Below are positions 21,342 to 32,065 of a DNA stretch of 64,000 bases, one piece after another; position 1 is the first letter of the stretch; every line of letters begins with the position of its first letter. Below the pieces are notes generated by a model. The model searched no databases. It saw only the letters and a program-made list of their open reading frames with translations, and was not told the DNA's origin. The stretch spans positions 1,612,001 to 1,676,000 of the forward strand of contig NW_025408678.1 in NCBI RefSeq assembly GCF_020360975.1. The letters run 5' to 3'. The position numbers and the translations under genes were made by a program. This DNA comes from Hirsutella rhossiliensis. Taxonomy: Eukaryota > Ascomycota > Sordariomycetes > Hypocreales > Ophiocordycipitaceae.

Positions 21342-23522
21342 AATGCTTAATACTAGTAGTTATACCTTCCCGCTAAACCTACTTATAATTATATCGACCG
21401 CGATCGCCCGATACCCCCTCCCGCACGCTCCCCTAAAGTATTACCTTAACTTCCTTTAGCGTTTTACCGCTAAAGAGCGCGAGAGAGTTATAAAGCTAGC
21501 GCCGTTATTAGTAGAGGAGCACGCTAGAAACCGAAAGCAGCTATACGTCGTTCGTTTTATTAAGCCGAAGTACTTAGTTAAAACGAAGATTAACGTTACT
21601 AGTATCTTTAGAAAATAAACGCGGTATATCGTACTATCCCTATTAGGCATTCGGACTAAGGGCTAAACTTAACGATATAGGTACTATACTAATAATCGGA
21701 TTAGTAACTAGAAGGCGATAATCTAGAACCTAGCTCGTAAAACTATAATAAACTTCTTCCTCTTTATCTATAGAAATTATAAGGTTAAGTTATAAGGTAT
21801 ATTAAAAGAGTATATACGTTAGTTCTAGTAGCTTTATACGACTATTACCGGACGATATATAGACCGGAATAATAGTAAAGAGGTTTATAAGGTATACTTA
21901 ATATACTACCTTATATTATATTTAATTCCTAAGTCTACTAACGCGCTATTAGTATTACTATAACGTCCTAGTTCCTTAGTTTAGCCTCTAGGCGCCTAAT
22001 ATTAATAGTAAGCTAGTCCTAAACGTAGATAGCCTTTAGGTTATCTTAACCTTTAATATAGCGTATAACGCTAGTACCTTTACCCTTAAGCGCTATCGTA
22101 TCTAGCTAGCGGGCTGCTATTAGATTCTATGCTATACTAGGGCACGGCCTACTAAGTTAGTAGATAGTTAGAGGAAGAATCTAAAGGATAGTTCTATCGA
22201 GGAGCTCTTTAGCTCGAAAGTCGTCTAGTTAACTAACGGCGAGAAAGAGTTAAACGGGGCGATAGATAAAGCATCTTATTAGCTAGCTAAGCTACTCGTA
22301 TAAGAGACGACTAAGCGTGGTCGTCTTAAAGCTCTCTACTATAAGGATATCTTTATAATAATCGTCCGTTACCCTACTACTAGGAATTCCGTCCCGGTTA
22401 TAGCTATTAAGTTTATTAATTATAAGGGAGTAAATAATAAGCTTAAACTATACGCCTCGGGCCGCTCTAGTTAATTAGCCTTATAGTATATACTAATTAT
22501 TATAAGTTAGAACTATCTTTTTCTTTACCCTTACTAGGAAGCTAATATTCTACCTTATTATAGTTCTTACCGCCCTAGCGCTATATAACTATACGTTTAA
22601 TGCGTAAAGCTTAACGAATATATCCTATATATTTAAGATAAAGGTCTAGGGCCCGACGTAATCTACGCCGCTTTAGTAGAAGGAGTTAATGCTTAAGGTA
22701 CTAGTTTTCTAGCGGGTTTATAGCACTACCCTTTCCGCCGATAAAGCTATACTATACTCTAAGCTAAATTACGATATAAGTTAGTAGAGCCTTAATTTAG
22801 GATACGAGAAGCCCTAGACGCCGAGATTTAGTTAGAGAGGCGCTATAAACGCTATTAATAGTATATTAAGCCCCGCCTTATAGACTAGCTAGCGAAGAGG
22901 GTCTTCTAAGATAGGCGGTAATACTAACTAGTTTAGCTCTCTAGGCAACGTACTAGATATAGTCTATAACTAGATAATACGCTATAACCCTAGGTTTATT
23001 ACTTTCTATAGTATATATTTAAATAAGATTGCTTAGTTCGATATCTAAAATGCCTTCTTAAAGGAGGAGAAGTAAAATAAACTATTCTAGATATTTATAT
23101 ACGTTAGCCTTACCCGCGACCCTCGGGCTATTAAGGATATAGTACCTAATAAGGTATAGGCTAATACGCCGCTAGACCTAGAGATAGTAGTATTAAAAGA
23201 GAAGCGAGCGACTCTTAAGTAAGGACGGTATTAAATCGACGGCTATAAGGATAAGGAGGATATCTAAAAACTTACGAATAAGATTAGGACTAAGCGGGTA
23301 GAGCGCGAGAGGAGGATTATAAAAGGATATCGCGAGTATTACTTTTACTACCGTCCGACCTAGGATGTTAAGGTATAAGCTTAAGGAGAGGTAAAAGAGG
23401 AATATAAGGAGCTAGCTATTAATCTCGTTATGCCTAAGCGCGCTAGACTAGCCGAGATTTTCTACTATTAGCCTAGGAGCTAGACTAAGAAGGAGATCTC
23501 TTAGTATAGAATTAAGGCTATC
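21342..23522 (+). pseudogene. DUF3435-type tyrosine recombinase no. 1 (5' part)
   Basis: Long protein of the fungal DUF3435 / FluG-domain family (PF11917), whose members include Starship captain recombinases. Supporting blocks in order: a KEYIRQF..LYTTITGRY-like core-binding segment near 21800-21870; CYTRARPTKLVD at 22130-22165, the ARP arginine being the first catalytic Arg of the YR fold; TKRGRLKALYYKDIF-like at about 22310-22355; IAIKFINYKG at about 22402-22431; then, after a decayed stretch, LTNKIRTKR and KGYREYYFYYRPT-like near 23260-23360, which are typical of the family tail. Stops are TAG/TAA only. The start is uncertain; an intron or frameshift near 21620-21700 is likely because the frame changes. 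Gypsy 1 splits the gene at 23522; the rest is at 30483-30970. The exact catalytic His/Arg/Tyr were not located. Confidence 0.82.
23518..23522. repeat. Target-site duplication CTATC, left copy (Gypsy 1)
   Basis: CTATC at 23518-23522 directly precedes the LTR; CTATT stands at 30478-30482 after the other LTR. The single C/T difference is what RIP or simple C-to-T decay would give. Removing the element and one copy restores an uninterrupted DUF3435 frame (IKAI followed by NLIVALYNKKE). Confidence 0.85.
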
Positions 23523-23708
23523 TATAAGAGTCTTTAACTATTATAGGTTATAGGCTTAGGCTACGGCCTAAGCTATATAGTTATATACGGAGGGCCGGAT
23601 CCCGTACGTATATATACGGGCTAGCCGCGTATAGGAGAGCTCTATATAGCTTATTAATATTATCCTACGGACGGCACTTACGCGTATGCCTTTGCTTACT
23701 CTATAATA
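23523..23708 (+). repeat. 5' LTR of Gypsy 1 (186 bp)
   Basis: Starts tataagagtctttaactatt and ends ctataata; carries an internal palindrome ggcttaggctacggcctaagc (23555-23575 region) and a ggccggatccc block. It is identical in length to 30292-30477 and to the Gypsy 2 LTRs. Confidence 0.95.
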
Positions 23709-23759
23709 GTATAAGCTATTAACTAATAGATCTAATAGATATCTCTCCGGAGAGGGCGC

Positions 23760-24910
23760 CTCCCCTTTAAGGAAGTACTCCGCCCCTCCCTAGATAGATA
23801 GGAAGTATCGTAGCTATCCTAGAAGCGATTAAAAGCGCGACGGCTAGTAAGAAGGACGAGGTTCTCGCTATACTAAGGGAGCCGTCTACGAGACCAGCTT
23901 TAACCCCTACAACCTCCGTAACGCCGGTTACGGCGGCGACACTACTAACGCGGAAGCCGCTCCCTTAGCCGACTTAGGACGGTAAGCCGGAGTCCTTTTA
24001 CTTCTTCCTTAGCCGGCTATAAACGAAGTTTATAACTAACGAGAAATAGGGCCTAAATAGCTATCGCGATATAGCGTAGTATTCGCTCCTTTATACGCTA
24101 CCGGAGCCTTAGATACGGCGGATCTCCGGATTCTAGGATAAGGGCGGCCCTAGGGGTAGACGCGACCTATAAGACTTCTTCTAATACCTTATATATACGT
24201 TCGGCAACGTATAGGAGCGGGAGAAGGCGTAAGATAGGCTATAGACCCTTAAGTAGAGAGACGGATAAACCTTTAGCGAATTCCTTCCCGATTTTAAAGA
24301 GACGCTCTTACGGGTAGCGGGGACTACGGTATAGGAAGATAGCGCGAAGCTTATATAGCTATAGAATTCGATTACGCCGGCCCTACGGGAGCTACTTATC
24401 CCTATAATTATGCCTACTAACTACGGCGAGTATATAAGCCGGTTAATAAAGGTAGCTTAGGGCTATAAGTAGACGCCGCGTTTCTAGAAGCTCTGTAAGC
24501 GCACGCCGTATAGCGGCGATAGGATTACCGCCCCTCTATAAGATAAATAACCGGCTATCGATACGGACGGGGATACCTTAATATCGGCTACCTATATAGA
24601 CCGGGCTAGACGCGGTAAGAAGACGCCGTCGACTACCCCTTATACCGCCCTATACTCTAAGTAGCGGGCGAAGTAAGTAATAAGCGAGGAAATCGGAAAG
24701 AGGAAGGCTAACGGCCGCTACCTATATTACGGAGTATCTATATACTTTATATTAAAATGCCCCTTCCTTTTAGCTAAGCGGCCTATAGTAGTTTAAGTAG
24801 CGAAGATAGAACCGCTCCTTGCCTTAGATAATAAGGAGGACTCTGCCCCCCTAGGCCTAGAGGAAAAAGAGTAGCTCTAGAGTAAAGATAGGCTCTAAAG
24901 CCTTAATTAC
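23760..24910 (+). pseudogene. Gypsy 1 gag-like region
   Basis: Capsid-like polyprotein start with an Ala/Thr/Pro-rich N-terminus (about 23830-23990). It ends with a nucleocapsid zinc knuckle at 24719-24760 whose CX2CX4HX4C ligands now read Tyr, Tyr, Tyr, Cys: TGC/TGT and CAC codons have become TAC/TAT, leaving only the last Cys. The knuckle would bind the element's RNA. Confidence 0.75.
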
Positions 24911-24959
24911 TAGCACTAGTAAAGGAGAAGGAAGAATTATCCGCTTATATAAAAGAGGA

Positions 24960-27900
24960 GCCTACTTTAATATAGGTTATAATTAATAACTCCTTGCCCG
25001 TTACCGCCCTTATAGACGAGGGCTACTAGTACTACGCTATAGTTAATAAGGCGCTTATACGAGAGATATAAGTACCGGTAGAAAAGATCGCCCTAAGGCG
25101 AGTAAAGGGCGCCTTAGGCGCGATAGAGGGTACGGTAATTAGGGGCATTATATAGCTAGCTATAGAGGTCGACGGTTACTATAAGCTTATTATAGCCTAT
25201 ATAATCCCTTAACTAGAGTTTCCCTTAATCCTTAGGAAACCCTAGTTATTATATATAGAGTTATACTTAGTTCCGTACTAAAGGAAGCTATAGTTTAGGC
25301 TTACGTAATAGTAGGTCTACTACGACGATAGTTCTATAGGCGTAGGACTAGGCGTGCGAGCTTTATACTTAGTATAAGAAGTCCTTGCCTTTATCTTCGT
25401 AAGAACTATATAATAGGTAGAGCGGGGGCAAGGCTAGGCAGCGGCTAATATAGCGGTCTATATAGTTAGCCTAGCGGATATCGATAAGGCCCTTTAGACG
25501 AAGAAGCTAAAGTCGCCCTCTAAGCTATAGTAATAGATACCGGAGCGCTTTTACGATCTCCTACCGCTATTTAAGTCCTAGGAAGCGGATAAGCTTAACC
25601 TATATAAGCTAGGGGTAGACTATAGGATCATACTCTATACCGATAAGAAGGGGTAGGAACTACTTATACCGTTTAGACTACTATATAGTATATTATACGC
25701 GGAGCTACTAGTACTAAAGAAGACGCTAAGGGACCTCTTAGATAAGGGTTTTATTTAAGTAAGTAGCTCTAAAGTAGGAGCGCCGGTCTTATTTATACGT
25801 AAACTAAAGGGCGGGATATAGTTCTATTACGACTATAGGGCTCTAAACGTAATTACGAGGCTAGACCGCTACCCCTTACCCTTAATCTTAAATATACTCT
25901 ATAACCTTTTAAAAGCGAAGTAGTTTATAAAGCTAGATATAAAATAGGCGTTCTATAAGGTATAGATCTTAGAGGGTAATAAGTAGAAGACGGCGTTCTA
26001 TATACGCTACGGCTTATTTAAGTAGCTTATAACGCCCTTCGGCCTCTTAGGAGCGCCCGCTACCTTCTAGCGTTATATTAATAACGTGCTTTAAGACTTC
26101 CTTAATAAGTTCGCCTCTATATATATAGATAATATCCTTATCTATATAAGCGGCTCTTACGAGGACTATATATAGAAAGTATAAAGGGTCCTAGAGCGCC
26201 TCTAACTTTATAGGCTCTACCTTAACCTAGATAAGTACGAATTCGGGGTTAAGAGGGTTAAGTACCTAGGCTTTATTATCTACGTAGGCGTAGGTATATA
26301 GGCAGATCCTATAAAGATCTAAGCGATCCGGGACTAAGCGGCCCTAACTATATAGATAGGCGTATAGAGCTTCCTTAGGTTCGCGAACTATTATAGGATA
26401 TTTATTAAGGGCTTCTCCTATATTATAAGTTCCTTAAATAAGATTACCGGGAAATAGATAGCCTTTTATTAGGGGCCTATATAGGAAGGAGCGTTCTATA
26501 CGCTTAAGGACTTATTCTTATAAGCCTTAGTACTACTTTAATAGGACTTCGACCGGTCTACGTTAGTTAAAGCGGACTATAGCGGCTAGGCACTTAAAGG
26601 AACGCTCTCTTAGGAGGTAAATAGGCGGAAGTAACTAATAGCGTTCTACTCCTATAAGCTAACCTTAGCGGAGCGGAATTACGCTATTTACGATAAGGAG
26701 ATACTAGTAATTATTAGCTACCTCGAGTAATAGTAAGCGGAGCTCCGGAGCTATAAGAGCTTTAAGGTTCTTACTAACTATAGGAACCTTAAGTACTTTA
26801 TAACCCGCTAGTACCTCTTAGAGCGGTAAGCCCGCTAGGCGGAGTATCTCTTATACTTTAACTTCTCGATTAAGTACCGGCTAGGGCGGGACTCCGTAGT
26901 CCTAGATACGCTTTCCTAGAGGGATTAGGACTAGCTAACGGGAGCGGATATCGAGGCCTAGGATCTATAGCTTATCCTATAAGAAGCGCTATAGACTTAT
27001 ATAGGAGCTTCCTTAATAAAGGAAGGCGCGGCGCTAATAAATAAGCCTTCCTCCGTACCTTCGCCTTAGCTTAGCGAGGAGGGATAGACCGGCCTAAGGG
27101 CGCGTACGGCGCGGGTATTCTAAGATAAGGTCCTCTAGCGCTTATAGGATAGGATGTTATTTTTAGACCGTACTTACGAGAGCGTGCGCCGCGCCGTTAA
27201 GTCTAGCGCCCGACGCCTTAATCTAAAGCTAAAGCTAAAGGTATAAGTAGCCGACTATTATATCGACCTATAGGGGCATCTACGTTAGCGGGGGAGACTA
27301 TAGGTGCTAGGCGCGCTATATACTATAGAAGCTAGGGAGAAGGATAGAACGCTAAAGCTAAATAAACGGAATAAGCTCTAAGGGAAGCTAGTCTAGCTCG
27401 TTTATAACTTTAGTATCGTAGGCTACCTAGGTAGGCAAGGTATAGTAGTAGGCCTTATAAGGGATTTCTACTAGCCCCTCCTATAGTACTACGTTCGCTA
27501 CTTCCTCCGTAACTACGATATCTATAGCCGTACTAAGATTTAGAGGGTATAGCTTAAGGGGCTACTTAAATAGCTTCTAGTACCCGACCGGTTCTATATA
27601 TATATATAGATAGACTTTATAACGGACCTCCTACTTATAGAGGGTAGTAACCGCTATATATAGGTAATTAAGGACCGACTTAGTAAGTCTATAGTATTAG
27701 AGCTAATGCCGTTTATAGATATAGAGTCTTATATAGAGCGCTTCCTATAGTACTAGGCCCGCTTATATAGCTAGCTAGCCTCTATTATAAGCGATAGGGG
27801 ATCGAATTAGACTAGCTGCTTTTAGTAGTACTTATACTAGCTACTTTAGATTACGTAGCTACTTAGTATAGTATATTACCTATAGACCGACGGAGGGCCT

Positions 27901-28740
27901 AAGAGGGTTAACTAGGAGGCGTAGGCTTACCTATAGGCTATTATAGCCCGTAACTAAGTAGACTAAGACTAGTAGCTCCCCGCGGCCTAACTTACGTTAA
28001 ATAGTAAACTATATACCTTTATTAAGATAGCCCCTTTCTTTATAATATATAGCTTTAAACTACCCTTACTAGTTCCCTTTACCGTAGACGTAGTAGCGGA
28101 GTAGTATAGTAATTTATTACTAGAGGGCCGCGCCTCTACGTTTATACGAAAGCTATAAGAGACTATAGATTATTACTAATCCGCGATAGCCGCCGCGGCG
28201 TAAGATTAAGCGCGGTACGCTAATAAGACTAAGGCCCTAGTAGATAGGTTTATAGTAGGAGATAAGGTATAGCTAGACCTCTATAACTATAGGTCGGTAT
28301 AACTAAAGAAGAAGCTTAACTAGCTATACGCGAAGTTTACGGTATAGAGGGTTATTAGCCTATAGGTTATAGAGCTCGATAGTCTCTTAATAGGGGTCTA
28401 TAATAAGATTAACGTAGACCTCCTTCGTAGAGCTTCCTTTAACCCGCTGCTTAGATAAGAAGTAGCGGACGCTTAACCGCCTATAATCGAGGTAGAGGGA
28501 GAGGATAAGTTCGAGGTTAAAGAGATATAGGCCGCGCGCTAGAAAAAGGTTAGTAAGGGGAAACGCCGGGAGGTCCTCGTTAAGTAGCGCGGGTATCTCG
28601 ACCCTACGTAAGAACCTATATATAAGTTTATAGGAACTATAGCCCTCGATAAGTTTAAAGCTTTATTTAGAATAATAGATAAGAACGATAGACTAATAAA
28701 CTACCGATAGTAGCCTAGGCTAAGACTATAAAGTAGGTAA
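24960..28740 (+). pseudogene. Gypsy 1 Pol: protease, RT, RNase H, integrase, chromodomain
   Basis: Protease: ALIDEGY near 25004-25024. RT: about 25650-26350 with GGI.FYYDYRALN-like (25812-25850), FIKLDIK and FGLFGAPATF-like blocks; catalytic YIDD reads YIDN (26122-26133). RNase H: about 26500-26830. Integrase: decayed HHCC region about 27240-27540, then DFITDLLLIEGSNRYI (27612-27660), VIKDRLSKS and ASIISDRGSN (27778-27810), giving the first two acidic residues of the DDE triad. Chromodomain at about 28505-28620 (FEVKEI ... VLVKQRGYLDPT). RIP stops occur throughout, in keeping with a dead copy. Confidence 0.9.
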
Positions 28741-28829
28741 AGCGGAGTAGGTAGTTACGATAACGCGAGCGTAATAATATAAGTAGAGATAAAAATAGCG
28801 TTTATTTTAAGGCAGAGCCCCTAGACTAC

Positions 28830-29870
28830 CTAGACCTACTCCTCGTCCTTATCGTCGTCCTTATCCTTATCCTTATCGTCCTCCTCTATCTTATTAGCGG
28901 CGGCGGCGCTCTCTAAGGCGCTTAGGCGGCCCTCTAAGCCCGTGAGCTAGTCGGCGGCAGCGGCGGCTCTAGGGGCTCTAGGAGCGGGGGGGGGCCGGCT
29001 AGTAGTAGTAGCGGGGGCGGCGGCGGGCACGGCTAAGGGGACCGCCGATAAGGCGACGGAGGTAGTATCCCTAGTACCGGGAGAGTTAGTAGCGGAAGTA
29101 AAAGAGCTAAAGGAGAGGAACTTACTTAAGGACGAGGCCCTAGCGCTCGAGGGCGCGGAGATTACGGTAGGCGGCGGCGGCGGCGGTAAGGCGCTTCTTA
29201 GTAGCCCCCTATACCTGCCTATGCGCGCCGGCCTTCTAAGCCGACGCCGTAGCGAGTAGGATAGGAGGCGCCGCCTTATAAGCGCGGCCGGCACGCGCGT
29301 ACTAGTAATAACTGCCGCTATAGCGGCGCCTAACTTAGTCGGCGTAGGGGAGCTCCTACGACGCGTACCGTATATAGGGGGCCGCGCGGGCGGCTCCGGC
29401 CTATACTTAGCGTTTATACTTTAAGAAGTTAGCGGAAAATAGCTACTACGCTCGCTAGGTAGCGGACTTACGGGGGTAGTAGTAGCGGAGGCGGGGGTAG
29501 AGGGGCCGGGCGTTACGGCCGGCGGCGGGGACGGCGTTATTACCCGGAAGGGCGACGTAAGGGCGGCTAGCGTAGTAGAGGTAGAGGCGGCGGCGGTAGG
29601 CGCGGTCGCGGGGGCGCGGGTAGGAGCAGCGGCAACGGCGGAGCCGTCGTCGGCCGTGCCTAGTATAGCGTCGACGAACGACTCCGCACGCTCTAAGAAG
29701 GAGGAAGCAGGGGAGGGGGAGGTAGATATATCTATCGCGGAAGTTAGTATTATAGATTATAGCCTCCCGCTTTATAGGGCGGAGAACTTACTAGTTAAAG
29801 TTATTATTATTAAGGCTATTATTACTATTGCGGCTATTACTATAAGTATATATTAATAAAGCGGCCTATA
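28830..29870 (-). pseudogene. Antisense Ala/Pro/Ser-rich frame in the Gypsy 1 3' region
   Basis: Between the chromodomain and the 3' LTR a GC-rich segment has a minus-strand frame with almost no stops. From the C-terminal end it holds an acidic Asp/Lys/Glu tail (28840-28890), a leucine-rich LEGRLSALESAAA-like block preceded by a single TAG (28895-28945), and a Ser/Pro/Ala-rich part containing PPPPPPTV (about 29160-29180); an open run without stop covers 28947-29294 (115 codons). The same frame exists in Gypsy 2 (about 41960-42880). A plus-strand run of 66 codons (29656-29856) overlaps it. I do not recognise the product; coding status is inferred from conservation between two copies. Confidence 0.5.
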
Positions 29871-30291
29871 TAGCTAGGAACGAACTAACGCCTTAGGTAG
29901 AGCGGAACTTACCTATTACTATTACTACTATAGTTAAAGAAGGAGGAGAAGGGAAGGAAGGAGGAAGGGGGGGATGCCGCCTTATATACCCCTAGGTAGA
30001 GGAGGCTGCCTAAGGCCGAAGGGACGGGCAACCTAAGGCTTACGTAGGTCCGGGCCGGCCGCTAGCTACCTAGGGGCGTATATAATAGGTTGCGCCCCTA
30101 TTTAAACGGCTAGCTAGCTAATAAGTATAGAGCCCGGTTCCGGCTACTTAGGCTAATAGGCGCGGGGATAATAGGGCTAGTAGGGCTAGTATAATTAACG
30201 GGAAAGGATAGGGTAGAGCTAGCGGTATAGGCCCTATAGTATAAAAGCCGTTAATAAGGTAACGCCGCGCCGCGCTTAAGGGAGGGCATTA
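29871..30291. other. Gypsy 1 3' untranslated region and polypurine tract
   Basis: Purine-rich gaaggaggagaagggaagg at about 29938-29956, no coding frame, then cgcttaagggagggca immediately before the LTR (30275-30290), a likely polypurine tract. A block near 30064-30120 (aggggcgtatataataggtt, then gcccctatttaaac) could be a second promoter-like region, perhaps for the antisense frame. Confidence 0.5.
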
Positions 30292-30477
30292 TATAAGAGT
30301 CTTTAACTATTATAGGTTATAGGCTTAGGCTACGGCCTAAGCTATATAGTTACGTGCGGAGGGCCGGATCCTATACGTATATATACGGGCTAGCCGCGTA
30401 TAGGAGAGCTCTATATAGCTTATTAATATTATCCTATAGATAGCACCTATACGTATACCTCTACCTACTCTATAATA
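30292..30477 (+). repeat. 3' LTR of Gypsy 1 (186 bp)
   Basis: Direct repeat of 23523-23708, ending ctctataata, followed by CTATT. Differences from the 5' LTR are C/T and G/A transitions (for example tacgtgcgg against tatacgg). Confidence 0.95.
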
Positions 30478-30482
30478 CTATT

Positions 30483-30970
30483 AACCTTATAGTAGCTCTA
30501 TATAATAAGAAAGAAATAGGAAAGAATAGCTAGACCTAGCTAAGAGCCTAAGTTAGGCAGTCTATTAAGTAAGAGTTACCTAAGCTATACGCTAGTTCCG
30601 AGCTAGAGCTTAGACCCGATCCCTTCCCGCTTCTTATAGAAGCGACCTAGTATCTAGACTATATTAGCAACGAGCAATTACCTCTTAGAGAGCGGACGTT
30701 TTAATAGTATCGTTTAACTATAAAGAATAACTACTTTAACGACTAGTACTTAGTAGAACGGGAACGTACTAAGTAGCGCGGTAAGATAATTAAATATAAC
30801 TATCTTAAATATAAGAAAGAGACTTTTAAGTATTTAGATTATTTTCGGAACTATATTTAGTTAGTCTATAGGGTCCTACTTAGATTATCGGAGTAAGTTA
30901 AGTATAGATAATAACGAAAAGCTAAGCGCTATTAGATAATATACGGGAGAAAGTAGTAGATAGAATAGTT
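30483..30970 (+). pseudogene. DUF3435-type tyrosine recombinase no. 1 (3' part with zinc-finger tail)
   Basis: Directly continues the frame broken at 23522 (IKAI joined to NLIVALYNKKE). It contains the family's C-terminal region: PDPFPLLIEATQYL-like near 30615-30660, a PLRERTF segment near 30682-30705, then NNYFND and a C2H2-like segment ending KETFKYLDYFRNYI near 30818-30860, where the expected His residues have become Tyr. Many FluG/DUF3435 proteins end in such a finger. The end is somewhere near 30970, after which no related sequence is visible. Confidence 0.8.
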
Positions 30971-31399
30971 ATAGCTTAATTCTTACCTCGATTTAAAAGG
31001 ACTTTTAGGAAAGATAGTTTAGGTTACCCCTAAATTAATAAGAGAGGCTATTAACCGTTATACCTTTAATAATATATAATCTTATCTCGCGTTTTATCTT
31101 TATTCCGCCCTAGGCGCTATATATTAGTAATATATACTAGGTCTTCTTTATATATACCTTGTTTCTAATTTTCTAAGCTTCTTATTCGAGGCGTGTTAGC
31201 TATAGTAAGGGATTCGTTACGCGTCTCGGTCGTTACGATAAGGTCGCGGCCGGGGGGGTTAGTCCCCTTTATTAAAAGGAAATAAGAGATACTATATATA
31301 TAACGGTTATAGAGAGTCTATTAGCCTTAACTACTACCTAAGTTAAAGGGACGAAGGTCCTAGTTATATATATAAGAACGGTGCCTATATAGGTCGGGA
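30971..31399. other. Intergenic DNA between convergent DUF3435 no. 1 and PIF1-like no. 1
   Basis: No frame recognised. Includes a mildly GC-rich stretch (31195-31265) with ggtcgcggccggggggg. It probably holds the 3' ends of both convergent genes. Confidence 0.4.
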
Positions 31400-32065
31400 T
31401 ACCTCCTCGACTAAGGCGGAATATTATTTAATACGCTTAACTAAGATTCGGTCTTAACTAATACGTCCGTAGTAATAAGTAGAAGCGACGTAAATATCGT
31501 CGATAATTCTTAGTAAATAGTAGAACCTTAATAATATAGGCCTACGCCGTCGTTATCTCCTTAGAGACCTAGCTCCTTACTAGGTCCCGCTCCTATACCT
31601 CTAACGTCGTCGAGCATCGGGCACCGCGATAGCTATATATATAGACTATATAGGTTATACGGCGACGGTACCGCCCTCTCCTCTACCGTAGTCCCCCCCC
31701 CCAGGGCCCCGGAGCTCTAGCGCCACGCCCTCTAGCTTCTAGCCCTATACCTTATAGTCGGTATAGGCGAAGGCCGCGGCGCACGGTAGGCCCTCGCGGC
31801 TAACGTTGTTATGCTACTATGGCTGCTTCCGCTACGCCTAGATCTTAACGTTAATAGGCGTTAATAGGATCGTCCCGGCCGGCATCTAATAAAGTAAAAG
31901 TCCTTAGTTATCTCTAAGATAAGCACGATGCCCGCCGGCGGCCCGAAGTGCATCGTAAGCTCCGCCGAGATTAGGTAGCCGGGGAATGCCCGGTTAGGGA
32001 TAACGTCTATAAGATAAAGACGGCTAGGACCGGGGTCGCACTATTATCGCCGTAGCCTAGTATTA
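31400..32065 (-). pseudogene. PIF1/Helitron-type helicase no. 1, C-terminal part
   Basis: On the minus strand this reads the conserved end of fungal PIF1-like helicases: GDNSATPVLAVFI (about 32060-32020), PNRAFPGYLISAELTMHFG followed by PPAGIVL (about 31995-31915), CAAAFAYTDYK (about 31777-31745) and YSLYIQLSR (about 31650-31625), the last two being helicase motifs V/VI. Between VFI and the FPGYLIS block about 27 residues expected in relatives (PVVVNQNTHQG-type) are missing, so a small deletion or frameshift is present. The ATP-binding half is at 34000-35851, separated by about 2 kb of unrelated DNA. Confidence 0.75.

Larger units (their letters stand above)
23523..30477 (+). mobile_element. 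Gypsy 1: complete Ty3/Gypsy chromovirus, 6955 bp
   Basis: Bounded by two 186-base LTRs (23523-23708 and 30292-30477) and a CTATC/CTATT duplication. Internal order: gag with zinc knuckle, protease, RT, RNase H, integrase, chromodomain, then a GC-rich 3' region with antisense frame. It is the sister of Gypsy 2 (36632-43616), almost collinear with it, and both are heavily RIP-mutated. It inserted into the DUF3435 gene. Confidence 0.95.

Noticed and set aside
21456..21650. 64-codon minus-strand open frame
   Set aside because: Shadow of the plus-strand DUF3435 no. 1 gene start.
23555..23580. Palindrome in the Gypsy LTR as a terminator
   Set aside because: Conserved in all four LTRs, so an LTR feature, but there is no evidence that it terminates transcription.
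29656..29856. 66-codon plus-strand open frame
   Set aside because: Overlaps the antisense frame of Gypsy 1; not kept as an equivalent clean frame in Gypsy 2 and ends in a TTA/ATT repeat translation.
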